From Anarhynchus alexandrinus (Eukaryota > Chordata > Aves > Charadriiformes > Charadriidae), in the NCBI GenBank assembly GCA_008711295.1, contig VUYV01000007.1, positions 8,880,908-8,944,907 of the forward strand: a DNA stretch of 64,000 nt, given 5' to 3'. Positions 1 through 13,509 of this stretch are shown piece by piece. The notes below the pieces were generated by a model. It was not told where the DNA came from, made no database searches, and saw only the letters and a list, made by a program, of their open reading frames with translations. Both the position numbers and the translations under genes were made by a program. Numbering within the stretch: the stretch's first letter is position 1; every line of letters begins with the position of its first letter.

Positions 1-2094
1 GAAAAAGATAGCGTTAATCTAAATACAAGGCATTGGATTTGTGAAGCGAGAGGCTCACAAATCTCTTCATTCTTGTGGTGACTCTGTGATCAGAACCTCA
101 GGGGAAATGCCTTTAATTATTTCGTTTCACCTTCATTTTTACAGTGTCAATCTATGGTTATGGTAACAGCTATGTAACCACCAAAAATCCTGTTTGTTAA
201 AAGCGTGTGGTCCAAAGTGAAGTAGGTAATTCCTTCCTGATGGTCCCTGGACACTTCTCAGGCAGTGGTCCTGGTGGCAGGCAGCATTGGAGAGCTGTCC
301 TGGAAGGGAGTGAGCTGTGGCTGTGGTGGACATGGTGCGTATGTAACTCACGTGGACATAGTGTGTGTGTAACACCAGTGTGAACCTTGTCTCCTGGCCT
401 CATTTGAGTTGTGAACTCAGCAGTGATGTTTTAACTGCTTTATTTCATCAATACTGTCCGAGAAACAGGGCTTCTGAAGAACTTGGCATCTTACCCTGTT
501 TTGTCTGTACTGTACTAACAGCAAGGACGCGGTCATTGCCGTTTCAAAGTGACGCGATGTTTGCCAGCAGCCCCTGCCACGAGCTGCCTGAGCACTGCAC
601 ATTCACCGTCCCTGGCGGGGAACGTGTGCCAAACCCACTCCAGGATGTCATGAAGGAGAAAGTCAGGAAAACCAGCAGTGTTGCAATTTTAAGCAAAGTG
701 AAAAACAGCGGTAGGTGATTGCATCGTGTATGTTTCCCTCTGTTGCTTTCTGGGTACCGTCACCACGATCTGCCGTCATTTCCTTCCCCCTTGGTTCTGC
801 GTTGCACTGCATATGATGAAGAGGAGCACTGCCTTGGGCATGGGAGGAAGGCAGAGGCAGAGCTGGAGCACCAAAACATAAAATAGTTATCTTTTTTCCC
901 TAGCTCCTTCCCAGCCCTGCAGGTGCCCTCACTCCCAGCATGGCTTGGCTTGAGCACATCTCCCTGGCGTTTGGCAGGTTGCTCTGTGCCTGAGGAGCAC
1001 CAAAGGCATGGGGGTACATCCCCTGGGGACGGAGGGAGCACCCAGGCAATAGCTGTGGTGGTTCATGCACCAGCCAGGGGAAATCCCTTTGCTGAGATGG
1101 TGCTGGCGCTTGATTAGAAGAAAATTAGTAGAGGATTTTGAGTTGTTTTGGACTTTGGACTCTGGCACAAGTTTATTCTGAGTTTTCCTGTAGATCCCTT
1201 TTGAGCAATTGCTTTTACAGTATGTTGTCTGTATTGTGTAGAAACGAATGAAGTGGGCTAGGAGAGAGTTCTGGTTGGGTTAACACAGCTCTGTGTTGTT
1301 TTTTTCATAGGCTGTATATTTTCTCCTCTTAGATCTGGTTCTTTTCATCCTCACTGCCTCTTTGCCTTTTACCTTTCTAAAATTGCTGCAAAACACAGCT
1401 GAAGCAGATTGCCAGGTCCAGCCTTAGAGCCCCGCTGCCCACCGCAGCCCCCTGAAGCCGGGAGCAGTTGGGGCTCCCAACCATCAGTGAAAGAGACTGC
1501 TGATCAGTGCTTTCCTTTTAAACCTACCATTGACTAAAGTTTTAAAGACTGGATTTTTTTTTGTTTTTTTTTTTTTTTTTTTAAAATAATATATACATGG
1601 CAAGGAGCAGAACGATGTTATTGTCTGCCATCTAACACAACTATGCCTTCTTGGGAGGAGGGAAAGCTGATCCAGTTTGTGCGCATTTCAGCTTTATGTC
1701 AGTACGGAGTAGCCCACCTAACAAGAGTTGTTTTAATCTGATCTGTTTTATCTGTTGTGCATAGAGTAACAGACGTGTAAATCTAATACAGTAAATCGCT
1801 GTATGTATTATGGCAACACCGTGGAAATATTTCTTAGCAGCACCAGAAAAAAACCCAACATTTAGTTTTCTGATTTCTTGCTGAATATGGAATGGAAAAT
1901 ATGTTGATTTAACTCTAAAAAAATGCACGGTCGATTTAAGGAAAAAAAAAAGTAAAAAAAGAAAGAAACCCTTTACCATATCTAATTTCATTAGTAAACT
2001 GTAAATGGAAAATGATGAAGAGGTAAGATTTCAAAGGGCTGGTAACCCACACATTTTATGTAGCATTAATCATGTGCTCTTAATTTTTCTGCAG
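1..2094. other. Unique AT-rich non-coding sequence
   Basis: No supported gene or repeat. Reading frames on both strands are short and look like nothing I recognise. The one clear low-complexity element is an interrupted poly-T run at about 1,554-1,582 (9 T, one G, 19 T), followed by an AT-rich stretch. An A-rich patch lies near 1,940-1,970. Nothing here supports exons, an RNA gene or a promoter. Confidence 0.6.
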
Positions 2095-2109
2095 CAGAAC
2101 TCTGCAGTG

Positions 2110-2285
2110 CTGCCTTCCCACTCCGTGATTCCCAGGGTGGTGGGCGAGGGCGAGCGGTGGATTCCGGCTGGGACCCCCTCGAGGCAGCGCCCACTGGTCA
2201 TGCCGCAGCTGACACGGGGGACGCCGTGCAGCCGGCCCCACCCCGCGGGATGAGATTTATGGCCACGTGCCGGCGGTTTCGTGCC
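2110..2285. other. Small CpG-dense patch
   Basis: Roughly 18 CpG dinucleotides fall within about 175 bases, in sharp contrast to the CpG-poor sequence on both sides. An acceptor-like sequence (pyrimidine run ending in GCAG at 2,091-2,094) lies just upstream, and the plus-strand frame after it stays open to a TGA at 2,251-2,253. The encoded peptide matches nothing I know. It could be a small unmethylated regulatory patch, a terminal exon, or simply GC-rich unique DNA. The CpG density is directly visible; any function is inference. Confidence 0.5.
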
Positions 2286-2577
2286 TCTCTGCTCAGACTG
2301 ATTTGAAACACCACTTTTCTGCTGGCGGCTCTTGTTTTCTGCTTTATCCTTTCAGGGGCTCTTTCTCTTCCAGGCTGTAAAGAGGGTTAAGAAAGGAATT
2401 GTCTCTATTATGGTAATTAAACTCCCAGGAAACAGCCTCATTAGACTAATAAAGAGTAAATAAAGCAGGCGAGGGCACACTTTTCTTTCCAGTAGTCGAG
2501 GGCAACAGTAACCTCCCTTCCCTTCGCCCACCCGCCTACTCCCCACTCCTTGGTTGGGGCAGCAGTGGCCTCTGCCC

Positions 2578-2613
2578 CTGTCCCTGCTCGGGTCCCTGTC
2601 CCTGCTCGAGCCC
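2578..2613. repeat. Two tandem copies of an 18-bp unit
   Basis: The unit beginning CTGTCCCTGCTCG occurs twice back to back (2,578-2,595 and 2,596-2,613), differing only near the end of the unit. This is a minimal minisatellite-like duplication and may be length-variable between individuals. No function is implied. Confidence 0.75.
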
Positions 2614-5600
2614 CCGCTTGGCCTCTGCACCCACTTGGGATGCATCACCACATCATAACTTTCCCAGCAGTTTTCCTCTTGGCCCAAAGTTTTCCTTGCT
2701 CGGTTGCAGGACAGGGAAATAGATATTTCTAATGCTCAGGGAAGTTTTTGGTTGCATTGTGCTTGTCTTCATTAAAAGCACCCCCTGGTTTTCTTGCCGG
2801 CTTCACCTGCGTAGCCCCTGGTTTGGAGCAAACGCAGTGAAGGGCTGCAGCGGGCGCTTGCTGAATGCCTGTAACAAAATCCAAGTGACGGACGTTGGGT
2901 TTTGTTTCTTGTAAAAATGACATTTGTGGCACACTTCTAGGTGATATTTCTTCTCCGACATTGACCCCAACTGAGGCAGGGTACCGCACTGAAAATGCAC
3001 ACGTAGCTCTCCTGCTTCTTCAGAAAGCAGATTATGGAGGGAGAATGAAATTAGCAGTAAAAGTATTAAAATATTGATAGCAATCATTCCATGTCCTGGC
3101 TTTACTAATTAATTATTAATTTTACCTTGAAGGTTAGTGTAAGAGATGGACTTTACTTTATCATTCCTTCACTTAGCAAGATGTTTGACTATATATTTTT
3201 AAACATTATCAGGTCTCTAGCAAATAGCTCTCATTTTTTATGGTTAGCAGTTGGGATTTGCTTTGTGTGGCTTCATAAAGTGGGAGAAAAGATTATGTTG
3301 TGAAGGCCTCGGGGAAACGATACTTCTGTCATGTATTAGTAATTCCTGCTGATCTTTACTGCTTGCTGTCCTTTCTGTCCAATACTTGTTGCTTTTCCGT
3401 ATCGAGGGACCTTTGCAGCGCTATACAGAGTAAAGAAATGTCTTGATACTGTAGGCTCGGCATTGCAAGACAGTTGAAAAGGAAACCATAAACCCGGGAA
3501 TGCTGGCAGCTGGCGGGGCGTTGGGCACATCCCTGGAGCAGGGGTACCCTCTCCACTTGTTCCCTAGCTCTCGAGCTCGGGTATGCACCAGGCAAACCTG
3601 CTTTTGCAGCTGCTGGGCTGGGTGCATGTGGTGCTGGGGAGGTGTTGCTGCATCTGGCTGCGACCAAGGGCTCCTGCCACTGCAGGCTCTGTAAATACCA
3701 GCTACGGGCAGGGAAGCCCTGGCTGATCTTATTCTGAGGACATGCAAGCTGGATATTGTCTTTAAATAAATGCATAAATAACATAATTTAATGAAAACTA
3801 TTAGCACATGTGCGATTCATAAATATTTTTTAAACTGGGCAAACTTTTGGATTTACTGTGAAGAATGTTTTTTTCTTTAACGCAACTTTAATATTGATAT
3901 AAGATTCAAATATGGAAACATTTATGTGCGTCTGCGGCTTTGCTCGTGAGAAATTGTATTGATTTCAGTGAACTATACACACGAGGAAGATCAGGTCTGT
4001 ATGTGCAGGACTGGAGCTTTACTTTTGTAAATTTCCCATTTCCTTTCTTGCTTCAGAAAGGTTTAAAAGATCTGTTTTACTGTCTTGAGGGTAAATGCCT
4101 TTCATTTCTGAAATGGTAAAACCCGCTTCTCACTTGTTTCTCTTAAAGTGGACCCAGTTTTAAATGCAGACAAATGGAAAAAAGCTTCACCAGTCTCCCT
4201 GGGGGGAGTGAGGTTGCAAACCTCCAACTTTGGAAACAATGATTTTCATTTTGTCTGTTTTAAAAGGGAATATTGGAAAAGGAGAATTTTGTTGTAGCAT
4301 TGCGAAAAACAGAACTGGACCCTTTTAAGATAAAATTAAGGAAATTACAGCTTTCTGCATGCTACTTTCCACTTTTAGCACCTGCAGTGTGCAGGTCCCA
4401 GTGGAGCTTCTGATGTGCGTGAAGTTAAGACGTGCTTACGCTCTCTGCAGGACCAGGACTGCACTTCTCTGTGTCTCTGTTGTGCGGAGACAGGTGTGCA
4501 GGGATGGGAGCGTTCACTTGAGCAAATTCATGTGTAGCTTTTGGAGGCTTGCTTGCTCAAAGGAGCTATAATGTCCTACTTCTTTTTTTTTTAATATTTT
4601 TTTTTATTTGGGGGGAGATTATGTTTGTTCACTGAACAAAAAGGCAAATTTTGGTGTACACAGCCCTGTAAGGTACCAGGAGTTCCTGTACTGGTTTGCC
4701 ACTTATCACTGTGATATAGATGTCAAATATAGATGTCAAATGATAATACATTTTTTATCCCCAGTGCTTTTTAAAGATCTTTTAAAGGTCTTTTCTGCCA
4801 GTATTTTGTTTTAGCACAACCCACACACCAACTACCAATATTACAAGTCCATCAGGGGCTGTTAAGCATAAAGATGCAGACGCAGCTTCTGACTGTGGAG
4901 GCCAAGAGGCACACGCTACTGGGGACGGGGACGGGGAGGCTGTGTTGGAGGCCACCCCATGTCATCATCCTGCTCTCACTCCCTTTCCATGAGTGTCCCC
5001 TACAGCCACCACAAGACCAAGGTGCCACCATAGAGGAACCTGGCCGTGATGCCAGTTTGGTTGATCTTCAAGAAAGAAAATGCTCCTTCTGCACAGAGTC
5101 AGGTCTCAGTTGTACCGATGTAGATGCGCATTAACTCAGCTGGGGTCAAGGAACTGGCACTGGTATAATAGAAATGTGATTTTAAGAAACTTGCTCCTAA
5201 TTATGCCCCTCCTCCCCCTTTCAGGGTATCATTTCCAGCAGAAAAATGCCATGTAGCATCCATTCTTGTCCACATAATTGCAGGGTGTCTGTCAGCGCAG
5301 TGTGATCATATGTGTGCATATGACATAAAAGCAATCAGTTTATGGTATCCAAAAGAAACAGCCGAAGAGAGATTTTCCTGCCATATTACATGACTATCTT
5401 TGTGTCATTTCTATTTATAAGTTATGGGAATAAATGCAGGATTTAGTACCAGTTCTGGAGAGACTGGCTGGAGCAGATACAACACTGCATTGCCACTTTC
5501 CTACTTATTAGCCATATCAAAATGTTTCCGCCCAGATAATCATATTTTCAGGATAAATTATAAACCGTGATACTTTACATCTGCAAAGGAGACGGAGCTT

Positions 5601-8150
5601 CCTGAGCTCCTCCCTGTGCTGATCCTCCCTCCGTGCCATGCTGAGGGCGATGGTGCCCTTTGTGCCCAGGGCAGCGGCCGTCAGAGCCGAACCATGTCTC
5701 CCAGAGGTGTCCAGACATGGCGCGGGAACGGGAGAATGGTACCACCAAGAGGGGATGAGCTGAGCCCTGTGATCCCATCAAGCCAGCTGAGCTGCCTGCT
5801 TGTGAAGAAATGTTTTTATGCCCATCAGGAGCACGGACAGTGTGTTAGATTCAGTTATCTCAGGCCTTGTGCAGGCTCTCCTCTGCCTTGAAGGGCAGAC
5901 TGTAAGGCACTTTCTTTAAGTTTTTCTTTGGTACACCATTTATGGTTTCTTTTAGAGGCTCTAAGGTGGAGAGATGAACTTCCAGAGGTCCTAGGTCTGG
6001 GAAAAGCCCTCCAAAGCCTTAGGTGAAGCAGACAAACATTGCCTTCTGCCCAGAGATGACTGGTTTGGGATAGCTACAGGCACAGGCAGTTTTCAGGAGT
6101 CAATCTCCACACCCCTGGGGCAGGGTTTCCAGCAAAGCGGGAGCTGCATGGCCACAGCGGGATTGCTTTTCTACTCCCTGCTGTTGCAAGTGATTTCTCT
6201 GAGCTCGGGGGTTTGATGCTGACCTCCTCATCCCTTTCTCTGCCATGTGACACTGGGATTCCTGAGCTTCCTGTGCCTGGAGCACAGGCAAGAGGTCCCC
6301 CTGCTCCCAGACAAGTAGATCCAATAAGATGTGCCTTCCACAAAGGCGATTGGGGTAATACCAGTTGTATGGGGTGACAAACAGACTTTCATCTTGTTTG
6401 TTATGGCTTTTGCAATGAAAACATTTTAGGCTGTTTTGCTGTAAGTGGACCAGCAGCGAGATGCAGAGGCCAGGACAGAAAGCAATTCTGTCTGAGCAGC
6501 CCCTGCTTGTGCTCCGCAGCACTTTTCCTCCCCTTCCAGTCATCCTCATCCTCATGCCTCACTGGGCGATAAATTGCGGTGGCTCCTTCCCTGGGAGATG
6601 GCTGCTTCTCCTGACTCCCAGGGCTGACTCTGCCACCACTTGCTCTGGAGCCACGTCTTTCCTCGAGACTGGTACCGAGCACCTGATTTTCCGTTAATAT
6701 GCAACAGTTTAGGCCAGTGAAGGGCTTGGGCTCAAGAGAAGAAAAGCTGTTCTTGAGCAGGAAAGAGAACAGCAACATGATACTAATGAGAAACACTTTG
6801 GGATGGAGAGGGGGGCAAGTTATGGTCCAGAAACCTGCTTCTTGGCATCTTTATGAGGATATCTCTTAGTTGTCACGCAGGGGGGTCATGGCCATATGGA
6901 CAGGAAAAATAAAGTGACTGGTGGGTTTGCATTATGTGACTGATGTGTTAAAGGTGATATTCCCCTTCATTAACAGCACTTAGCGTTGGAGGACACTATA
7001 GGACACTCAGGACGAGTACAGTATTTTTAACAAGTAATTTAGAGCCTGTCTTCACTGCGTGATTAGCTTGAGGTATAACTTGAGAGCTGCCAGTAACCCG
7101 ACGCTTGTGCATGTCTTTAGCTGGAGCCAAAGGGTGCTTTTACCGGGGGCTGACCGGGCAGTGCTGGTGCGAGGCTGAAGCTGCTGCTGGTGCTAATCAC
7201 ACCGTGGGGCTGAGCCGGCTCCTCTAAGCACGCCTTGCAGCTCAAGGGCTGTTTTACAATGCTGACGGCTCTCACTCAGAGCAGACTAACTTGAGAGGAG
7301 TTAATTTAAGTGTAGATAGCTTCAGCTGACAGTTAAGTGAGGACAACCCCATAGAGAGCTGAGAAACTGGATGTAACTTGAAAATACACAGAGAAAGTTG
7401 GGAGACAGCACATATCAGTTCTCAGTTAAATCCTTTTCTTTCTTTTTTTTTTTTAAATTCTTTCCACAGTAGCAGACTTGCAGCTGTTAACTAATCCCAT
7501 AACAAGTGGCATTTAGCCACACATTTTCCAAATTAAATATGCTTGCATGTTGGACTAGTTTCATACCCTGTAATACAAATACTTTCCCTGCTGGGAAAAA
7601 AAAAATTAAAAGAAAAATCCTCTCAGGCGTATGAAGAGTGGAGAAAGGGAAGATGGTGTGTGTGCATGTCTGTGCGCGCTGCTGGTGCAGCCTGTGTGTA
7701 GCTACCACTGTCCCTGTCAGAGCAGCGTATGGAGGTTCTGCAAGGAGCACAACATTTGTTGGAAGATCTGATGGGTTATCAAGGACTGCTCATGCTTAAA
7801 TTATTAGTTAAGGCTGTGACATTAAAGAATTGTTATTTGGTCATGGTCTCATGGCTGTGTTTTGCTAGGAGGTGTTTGAAAATTCTCGTCTGTGCTGTCA
7901 CATAATCTGTACTTGCCCTTTTGTTTCATTTTTTTTTTCCCCTGGTCATTTGAATAATGTTTTCAGATCCTCGATTTAATCTGTGTTCAGTCTAGCAACA
8001 TTTGGAAACAAGCAATTAACTGCACATTTTGTCAGAACTTATGCTGAATCTTTTTTGAGGGTGTTTGAGAGCACCTACCCTACCCCCTACCCACCTCCTG
8101 CACATTTTTAAGAATCCCATTAAAAAATTTTCAGGATCCCCACACAAGCC
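2614..8150. other. Unique non-coding sequence
   Basis: No gene, interspersed repeat or RNA gene could be supported in this stretch. A homeodomain-type TAATTA cluster lies at about 3,105-3,122 and a 13-bp tandem duplication (unit ATATAGATGTCAA) at 4,714-4,739. A GGGGAC duplication lies near 4,920, and an alternating TG/GC segment near 7,656-7,682. The moderately long open frames around 3,350-3,800 and 6,070-6,800 overlap each other on several frames and show no domain, so I treat them as chance. Confidence 0.55.
3105..3122. promoter_or_regulatory. Cluster of homeodomain-type TAAT cores
   Basis: The sequence contains overlapping TAATTA and ATTAAT cores on both strands within 18 bases. This is the core recognised by many homeodomain proteins. 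Such cores are common by chance in AT-rich DNA, so this is only a possible binding site cluster and not a demonstrated element. Confidence 0.2.
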
Positions 8151-8156
8151 AAATGC

Positions 8157-8176
8157 ATTGTTTCCATGGAAACAAT
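8157..8176. promoter_or_regulatory. Perfect 20-bp palindrome around CCATGG
   Basis: ATTGTTTCCATGGAAACAAT reads identically on both strands with no spacer. The half-site arrangement, GTTTCC abutting GGAAAC, resembles the dimeric X-box bound by RFX factors, but it departs from the usual RFX consensus at one position in each half. The outer ATTGTTT arms also resemble forkhead or SOX half-sites. The palindrome is directly visible; the factor is a guess. Confidence 0.4.
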
Positions 8177-11100
8177 TAATGGGGAGAGCAATTTATAAGA
8201 CTGATGTAAAAAAATGAGCACTTCATCAGACCCCCTGCTGCTCTGATATACAATCTCAAGGAAAAGTCTGTGGTGGGGTTTGCATAAGCTATATTCTTAA
8301 AGGGAGGGGGAACACACAAAAAGGAGTCTGCAAGTCCTGTCTGTGGCACAGTGAGCGATGCCTATTGTGCTGCGCAGGCATTATTAGCTCTTGGAAAAGA
8401 CCAGTAAATTCTCATTTCATGACGTCTTTTGAAATGCTTTCCCTTTAGAGAACGTTTTTTTTCCTAATCCCACCCTCTTCCGCAATACACACGTCTGCGT
8501 TTGGGGAAAGGAATCATGGCTTGTGATATACAAGGCAGCTGGGTCCCCGCGCGGAACCGGGCCTTTGATTAAAAGGCATTCAGGATGCCTTATATTGCAC
8601 TGGCTTTCAAAGGTCTCGCAGGCTCACAGTTAGAGACCTGCCTTAAAAGTGTTCTCTTTGTTTTGTTTTATTTTGTTGTTGCCTTTTTGTTTTTAATCTG
8701 CCATTATAGCTTTCTCCTGGCCGATGTTTTGCATTGATTTTATCAATATATACATACAAGCTAAATCAGAATTTGATATTTAAAATAGGGAGTGACCAGT
8801 GCACACTGTGTACAGCAAGTGCTGTCATTCTGGACAGGTGTCTGAACAGGACTTGATTTGGAATTTCCTAAAGAGCTTATTTCTGGGAAAAAAGAAATAA
8901 AAATTCCATCCTGTGCAGTTCTGCTGCAGGAGAAGCAGGAATCCTGCATGTCTGCGCTCTGAAATACGTGGCAGCGATTTTAGAACCTGCCATAGAACAT
9001 TACCTTGCAAATGAAAATTCTTCTTATATCTGCTTTTGTATTTAATGCAGCTGCCACCGCAGCCAGAACGGGCCGACCCGTGGGGTGGGACTGAAGCAGC
9101 TTTGGACTTTGTAGGAAAATTCAGCTCAGAGGTCCAGCAGCACTCCCTGCATCTGTCAGCACTGATGTATTGTGTAATAATTAAACGAGTGAAAAATAAT
9201 AAGAATGCAGGAGTTGATTTGCTTCTGTTTTCTCCTACTTCTGAGGGTGTTTTTCCTGGCTGGGCTGGAGATATTTTTTCCTGCAGAGGGCACTCGCCAT
9301 CCACGAACCGCCGCCCGGCAGCGCAGGCTGCCTGCATCCCGAGCCGCATCCCCCCTAACAAAACATGAGATGTGTATATAAAAAAAAATTTAAATTATGA
9401 AAGCAAATTATTCCCTTGTAGTGCATAAGGCCAGCTGAAAGAGCAGCTGAGATTTAAGGAGAAGGAAAAAAAACATAGGGAGCGAGAGGGCCAGGCTGGA
9501 GGGACAGAGGGTACCGGGGCGCAGGGGTCCGGCGTGCTGTGGTAACGGATGGTAATAATAAAAAAGGGTGAAAAAAGGAAAGGCTCCGTGGCTGGTTTAA
9601 AATTTAATAGCATTGGGGATGAGAGAGGCAAATGCTTTAATTAAACCACCATCCAAAAAAGGGAAAAGCCTACAACAGAGTGGGGTAAATATACCGAATT
9701 ATTGTTAGTCTGTAGCCACCAAAGTATCAGCTATCACAGCATTTGAAAAGCAGTATTTATTTCAACTGTATTTCTTTCATGCTTATATATGAGAAAGGAA
9801 TAGACTTACAAAGAGCTCAGCCCAGAGAAATATCGGGATCTCTCTGTGTGAGGCTCTAAAGTACACGTCTGTGATAAATAAATACTCAGCAGCCAAATGA
9901 TAAAACAGTTTCGGTATTAAGTATTCTGGAGTTTGTGGAAAAAAAAAATCTCGTATTACTAACAAGCTCCCATTGAAAATACATTATAGAAATTGTTCAT
10001 AGTTATTTTAAAACAGTGTAGAAAATGGTCATGCACTTTCCTATGCCCGTAACTCATCAAAGGTGGAAAAAAACTTGCAGATGCGCTTCAGTTTTAATAG
10101 GACTTTCATTTTATTATTTGGTTTTATTACATCAAAACAGCATGTAAACAAATATATCAATTGACTGTAATGCCAGCTCTCAAAAATGTAGGTCTGAATA
10201 TTACAGAAATCTGTAATCCAAATAATTTTTACATTGCTAATGAGACTTGTGAATTTATTTTTAAAGTTTCTCTTGGCTACCTGTTTTATTCTTTCTTTCC
10301 TTTTTAATTTGTTTTTTCTCTGCAAATATTTTCTACTTTTCTTTTAAAATTTTAGCATTTTGAAATGGAAGGGGAATTCTTTTATTTTACAAAGTATGAT
10401 TTTCATTTGCTCTGAGTCCCTGATTAAAGTAAAATATTACTGATTTGAAGCAAATTCCCTTACATCTGCATATACATGCCTCCTCTTTATGATGATGAGG
10501 GCCGATAGAAAGGTTGTTAACAGCAAATTTTGTTTTGGGACATTCCAATGTATTTTTAAATGTGTGGTTTGGGCTCTCTGGGGCCGAGTCAGGTGAAAAA
10601 GAAGCAACAACAAAATGGCAGAGCAATTACTTAAAGAGGGGCTCATGGAGGAGGGTTGTCAGATTTCTGTAGGAAACTCAGGCAGACGGTAAACTGATAT
10701 GATCTCTCCCGCTGTAATAATCCAGCTTGTTTCACAAATACAAATTATGAACAATTCAAAATCCGTAACACAAATCAGGTTGCAGAACTGTACAGTTTCT
10801 TTTGAAGAGGTTTGTATGTTGAAAAGGCTCTTGTGATTTTATTTTAGTAGGTTTTAACTCTGGATTTGAGGAGATAAAACAACCTGTTCAGAATTATAAT
10901 GATGTTATTTGGGCTCCTACGTTTAAATTAACACAACTGTTTCAGGTATTAACATTCTGTTTTCAGTTTTGTAACTCAGCCTTGAAAAATTGGTTCCAGT
11001 TAAAAACAGGCACAGAATATTTCAGTCTCATTGTAGCTTTTTCTTAACAAATTTAAATTGTTTTAACTAATTTTAATTTTAGTTGCAATTTGACAATAAA

Positions 11101-13130
11101 ATCAAAGCTTGCTGGATTTATCTAGATTTGTGTTTTCATATTTTAAAATGGTTGTGAATTAAAAGGAGCTTGGCTGGTTGTTGTAATTTCATGTTATTTC
11201 TTCATTCGGTAGTGAAAAAATAAAGGTGAACGAGAAAGTAAAATGGACTGTTCCCAAGTATACTAATTAGTATGGAGCAATTTTTGTGTGAAAAATATAT
11301 GAATGTTCCTCATTTTTGTGGAGATGTGGGATTTCCCAAATGACAAGACAAACATTGTGTGTCTCTTTTTGATACATCTACTACAGAATCTCTTCTTTTA
11401 GAAATTGATTCCACATATCCAAACTATGTCTTTATTTTTATGTTTTACCAAATACATTTGTTTTTATCTTAGTGTGTGTTTTATACATGAATAGTTATAG
11501 GTAAGTATAGAATATACCTATAACAATTGACTCCTAAATAATCTTAGAAAGAAAAATATGTGCCAGTTTCAAGTGCTGTTTTTTCAGTAATGCAGAATAA
11601 AACCCGATTTTAATTTTGCAATCCCTCCTTCCAAAAACAATCACTACAAGCAGCCCAGCAGCAGCAGGAGAGCTTGAGGAGGCGGGTGGCCCCTGGACAG
11701 TGGCATGCGGGACTGCCAGCATCCCTGTCCCAGTGTGACCAGCGAGGGTGGCCTGCAGTGGCGGCTGTCACTCGCCTGTCCCGGGGACCGCCTCTTGGCT
11801 TTGACCCGACCCTTCCTATTATCTCCCTTCCATTTTACATTCCCTCTTGCTATAGATATTCCCATTCATAAAATCTTTTTCTGCTTGCTTACAGTGTGAA
11901 GGCAAGTGCTGGTGTGTATCAGAAATAAATAAGATCACGAGCAGAAGCTATTCGTCAAAACCCCTTATTTCCTGGAGTTCCTTCCCTGATCCTTGTTGCA
12001 TGCATTGCATTATATTGCAAAATCTCTTTTTATTTATTTTGCACTTTCTTCTGTCATTTATTAAGCATCAGAATATTTTGAGTGTGCTCAAATCCCACGT
12101 ATTCAGGCAATCTCGCCCGGCAGGGCTTCACACTGCGAGAACTCGCAGTTCTGGGCCGAATCGTGAGTATTGGTTTTTATGATGATATCAAAAATCTGTT
12201 AAAACTCGGTGTGTCTTTTTCTGGCTCGTATCAAGAGTTATCCTAGCTAATGGCACAGCTGCGGGGGATGCAGGAGCTGCCTGCAGTTGCTGTAAAGCAT
12301 CCTGTCCCCTCAGCTGCACGGGGATGCCAGCGGGGCACGGTGCAGTGGGAACTGTCGGCAAAGTCTGTGCCGGAAAATGGCTCCTTTGGCAACTCGCTTT
12401 GCCAGTGCGCTGTCGTGTATGCTTCTTGCTGCGCTGTGTCAGGAGTGAGGAAAAAATATTGTGACTAATTTAAAATGGTGGAATGCAACTAGTAATTCCT
12501 TTCCCCTGTTTTCTCCATCCTATTTCAACAGGGCTTGCATAGATTATTTTTGTTGGGATTTTTTTTTTTTTAAATTTTAAAAAAAGACCTTCTGCAGTTA
12601 ATTTTATTTTTTTTTTTTATTCTTGCTTCACATTTCAAATATTTTGGAATATTATTTGCTAATATTTTCTTTTTTTCTCTCTCCTCCTTTAACAAACATT
12701 TCCCTTTTACTCTGCTCGTTGCATTTTCTTTCCGAGCTGAAGCCATTGCCTCCCTGCGCATCAGGAGGATAGGATTATATGTACTTCTTTCAGACCTGAG
12801 GCATTACTATTTCTTCCCCATACTCAGCATCCAATTGTCTGGATCTATCTGGGTCCTAAATCCATCCTGAATTGGTTTCATAGCTGGCAGATTTGTGTGT
12901 TCCATCTTGTTTTGGGACCTGGCTTTCATATGAATATCTCAAATCATTTTATATTTTTCCAAGTAGAAGTTTTATTACATGCAGACAATCTGTATATGAC
13001 TAGCGAAAATGAGAAGATAAAGGCTTGATTGAAAACATGTCAAATGCTAGTTTTTGCCAGGGTGCAACAAAACTGGGTTTTATTGTGAAGGGAGCAGTGA
13101 CAAACCCTCTTGTTTTAAATGGATGGTCTT
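8177..13130. other. Unique AT-rich non-coding sequence
   Basis: No gene or interspersed repeat was recognised. The sequence is AT-rich, especially 9,380-12,650, with many short A and T runs. A 178-codon open frame on the minus strand (8,825-9,361) has no recognisable domain and is rejected as a gene. The interval has the look of a gene desert or a large intron. Confidence 0.55.
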
Positions 13131-13132
13131 GC

Positions 13133-13148
13133 GTTGCCCTCTGGTAGA
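13133..13148 (-). promoter_or_regulatory. Possible CTCF binding site
   Basis: Read on the minus strand the segment contains CTACCAGAGGGCA, close to the core of the CTCF consensus (CCA-C/T-NAGNNGGCA type). CTCF sites organise chromatin loops and insulator boundaries. It is the best CTCF-like match noticed by eye, and it sits about 480 bases upstream of the candidate exon. A position-weight-matrix score was not calculated and chance matches are frequent. Confidence 0.3.
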
Positions 13149-13315
13149 GAAATGGTTAAATTATGCACTCGTTGGAGTATGAAGGCAGTTCTTCTTTGCT
13201 GACAGATAGTTTGACCAGTGTCAGGTTATCCCGATGCGTTCAGCATACCTTCATTGCATCATAAATAAAACAGACAAATTACTTTTTTTTCCTAGGGTGG
13301 AATAAGCAGGAGGAA

Positions 13316-13359
13316 GGGGAGGGATAGGGATCGGGGTAGATGGGGGTTTGGAGGGGGGG
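13316..13359 (+). other. G-quadruplex-prone G-rich run
   Basis: The plus strand carries successive G runs of 4, 3, 3, 4, 5 and 7 separated by loops of one to six bases, which satisfies the usual four-run G-quadruplex pattern. It is followed at 13,369-13,397 by a purine-rich segment. Such runs are common near promoters and can pause polymerase. The pattern is visible; folding is inferred. Confidence 0.55.
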
Positions 13360-13509
13360 TGTGAAGAATTAGAAGGAAAAGAAAAAAGAGAGAGATCTTT
13401 GCAGACACTCTATGAATCTCTGCTTGGCAGCTGAGAACAATGAGAAAAGCAAGCAATTACCTCGAATCCTTCCCCTTATCCAGACATAGGAAATATATTC
13501 CTGCCTGAG

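Noticed and set aside
8825..9361. 178-codon minus-strand open frame
   Set aside because: It shows no recognisable domain, no splice or promoter context, and ordinary composition. With many frames in 64 kb, one of this length is plausible by chance or slight bias.
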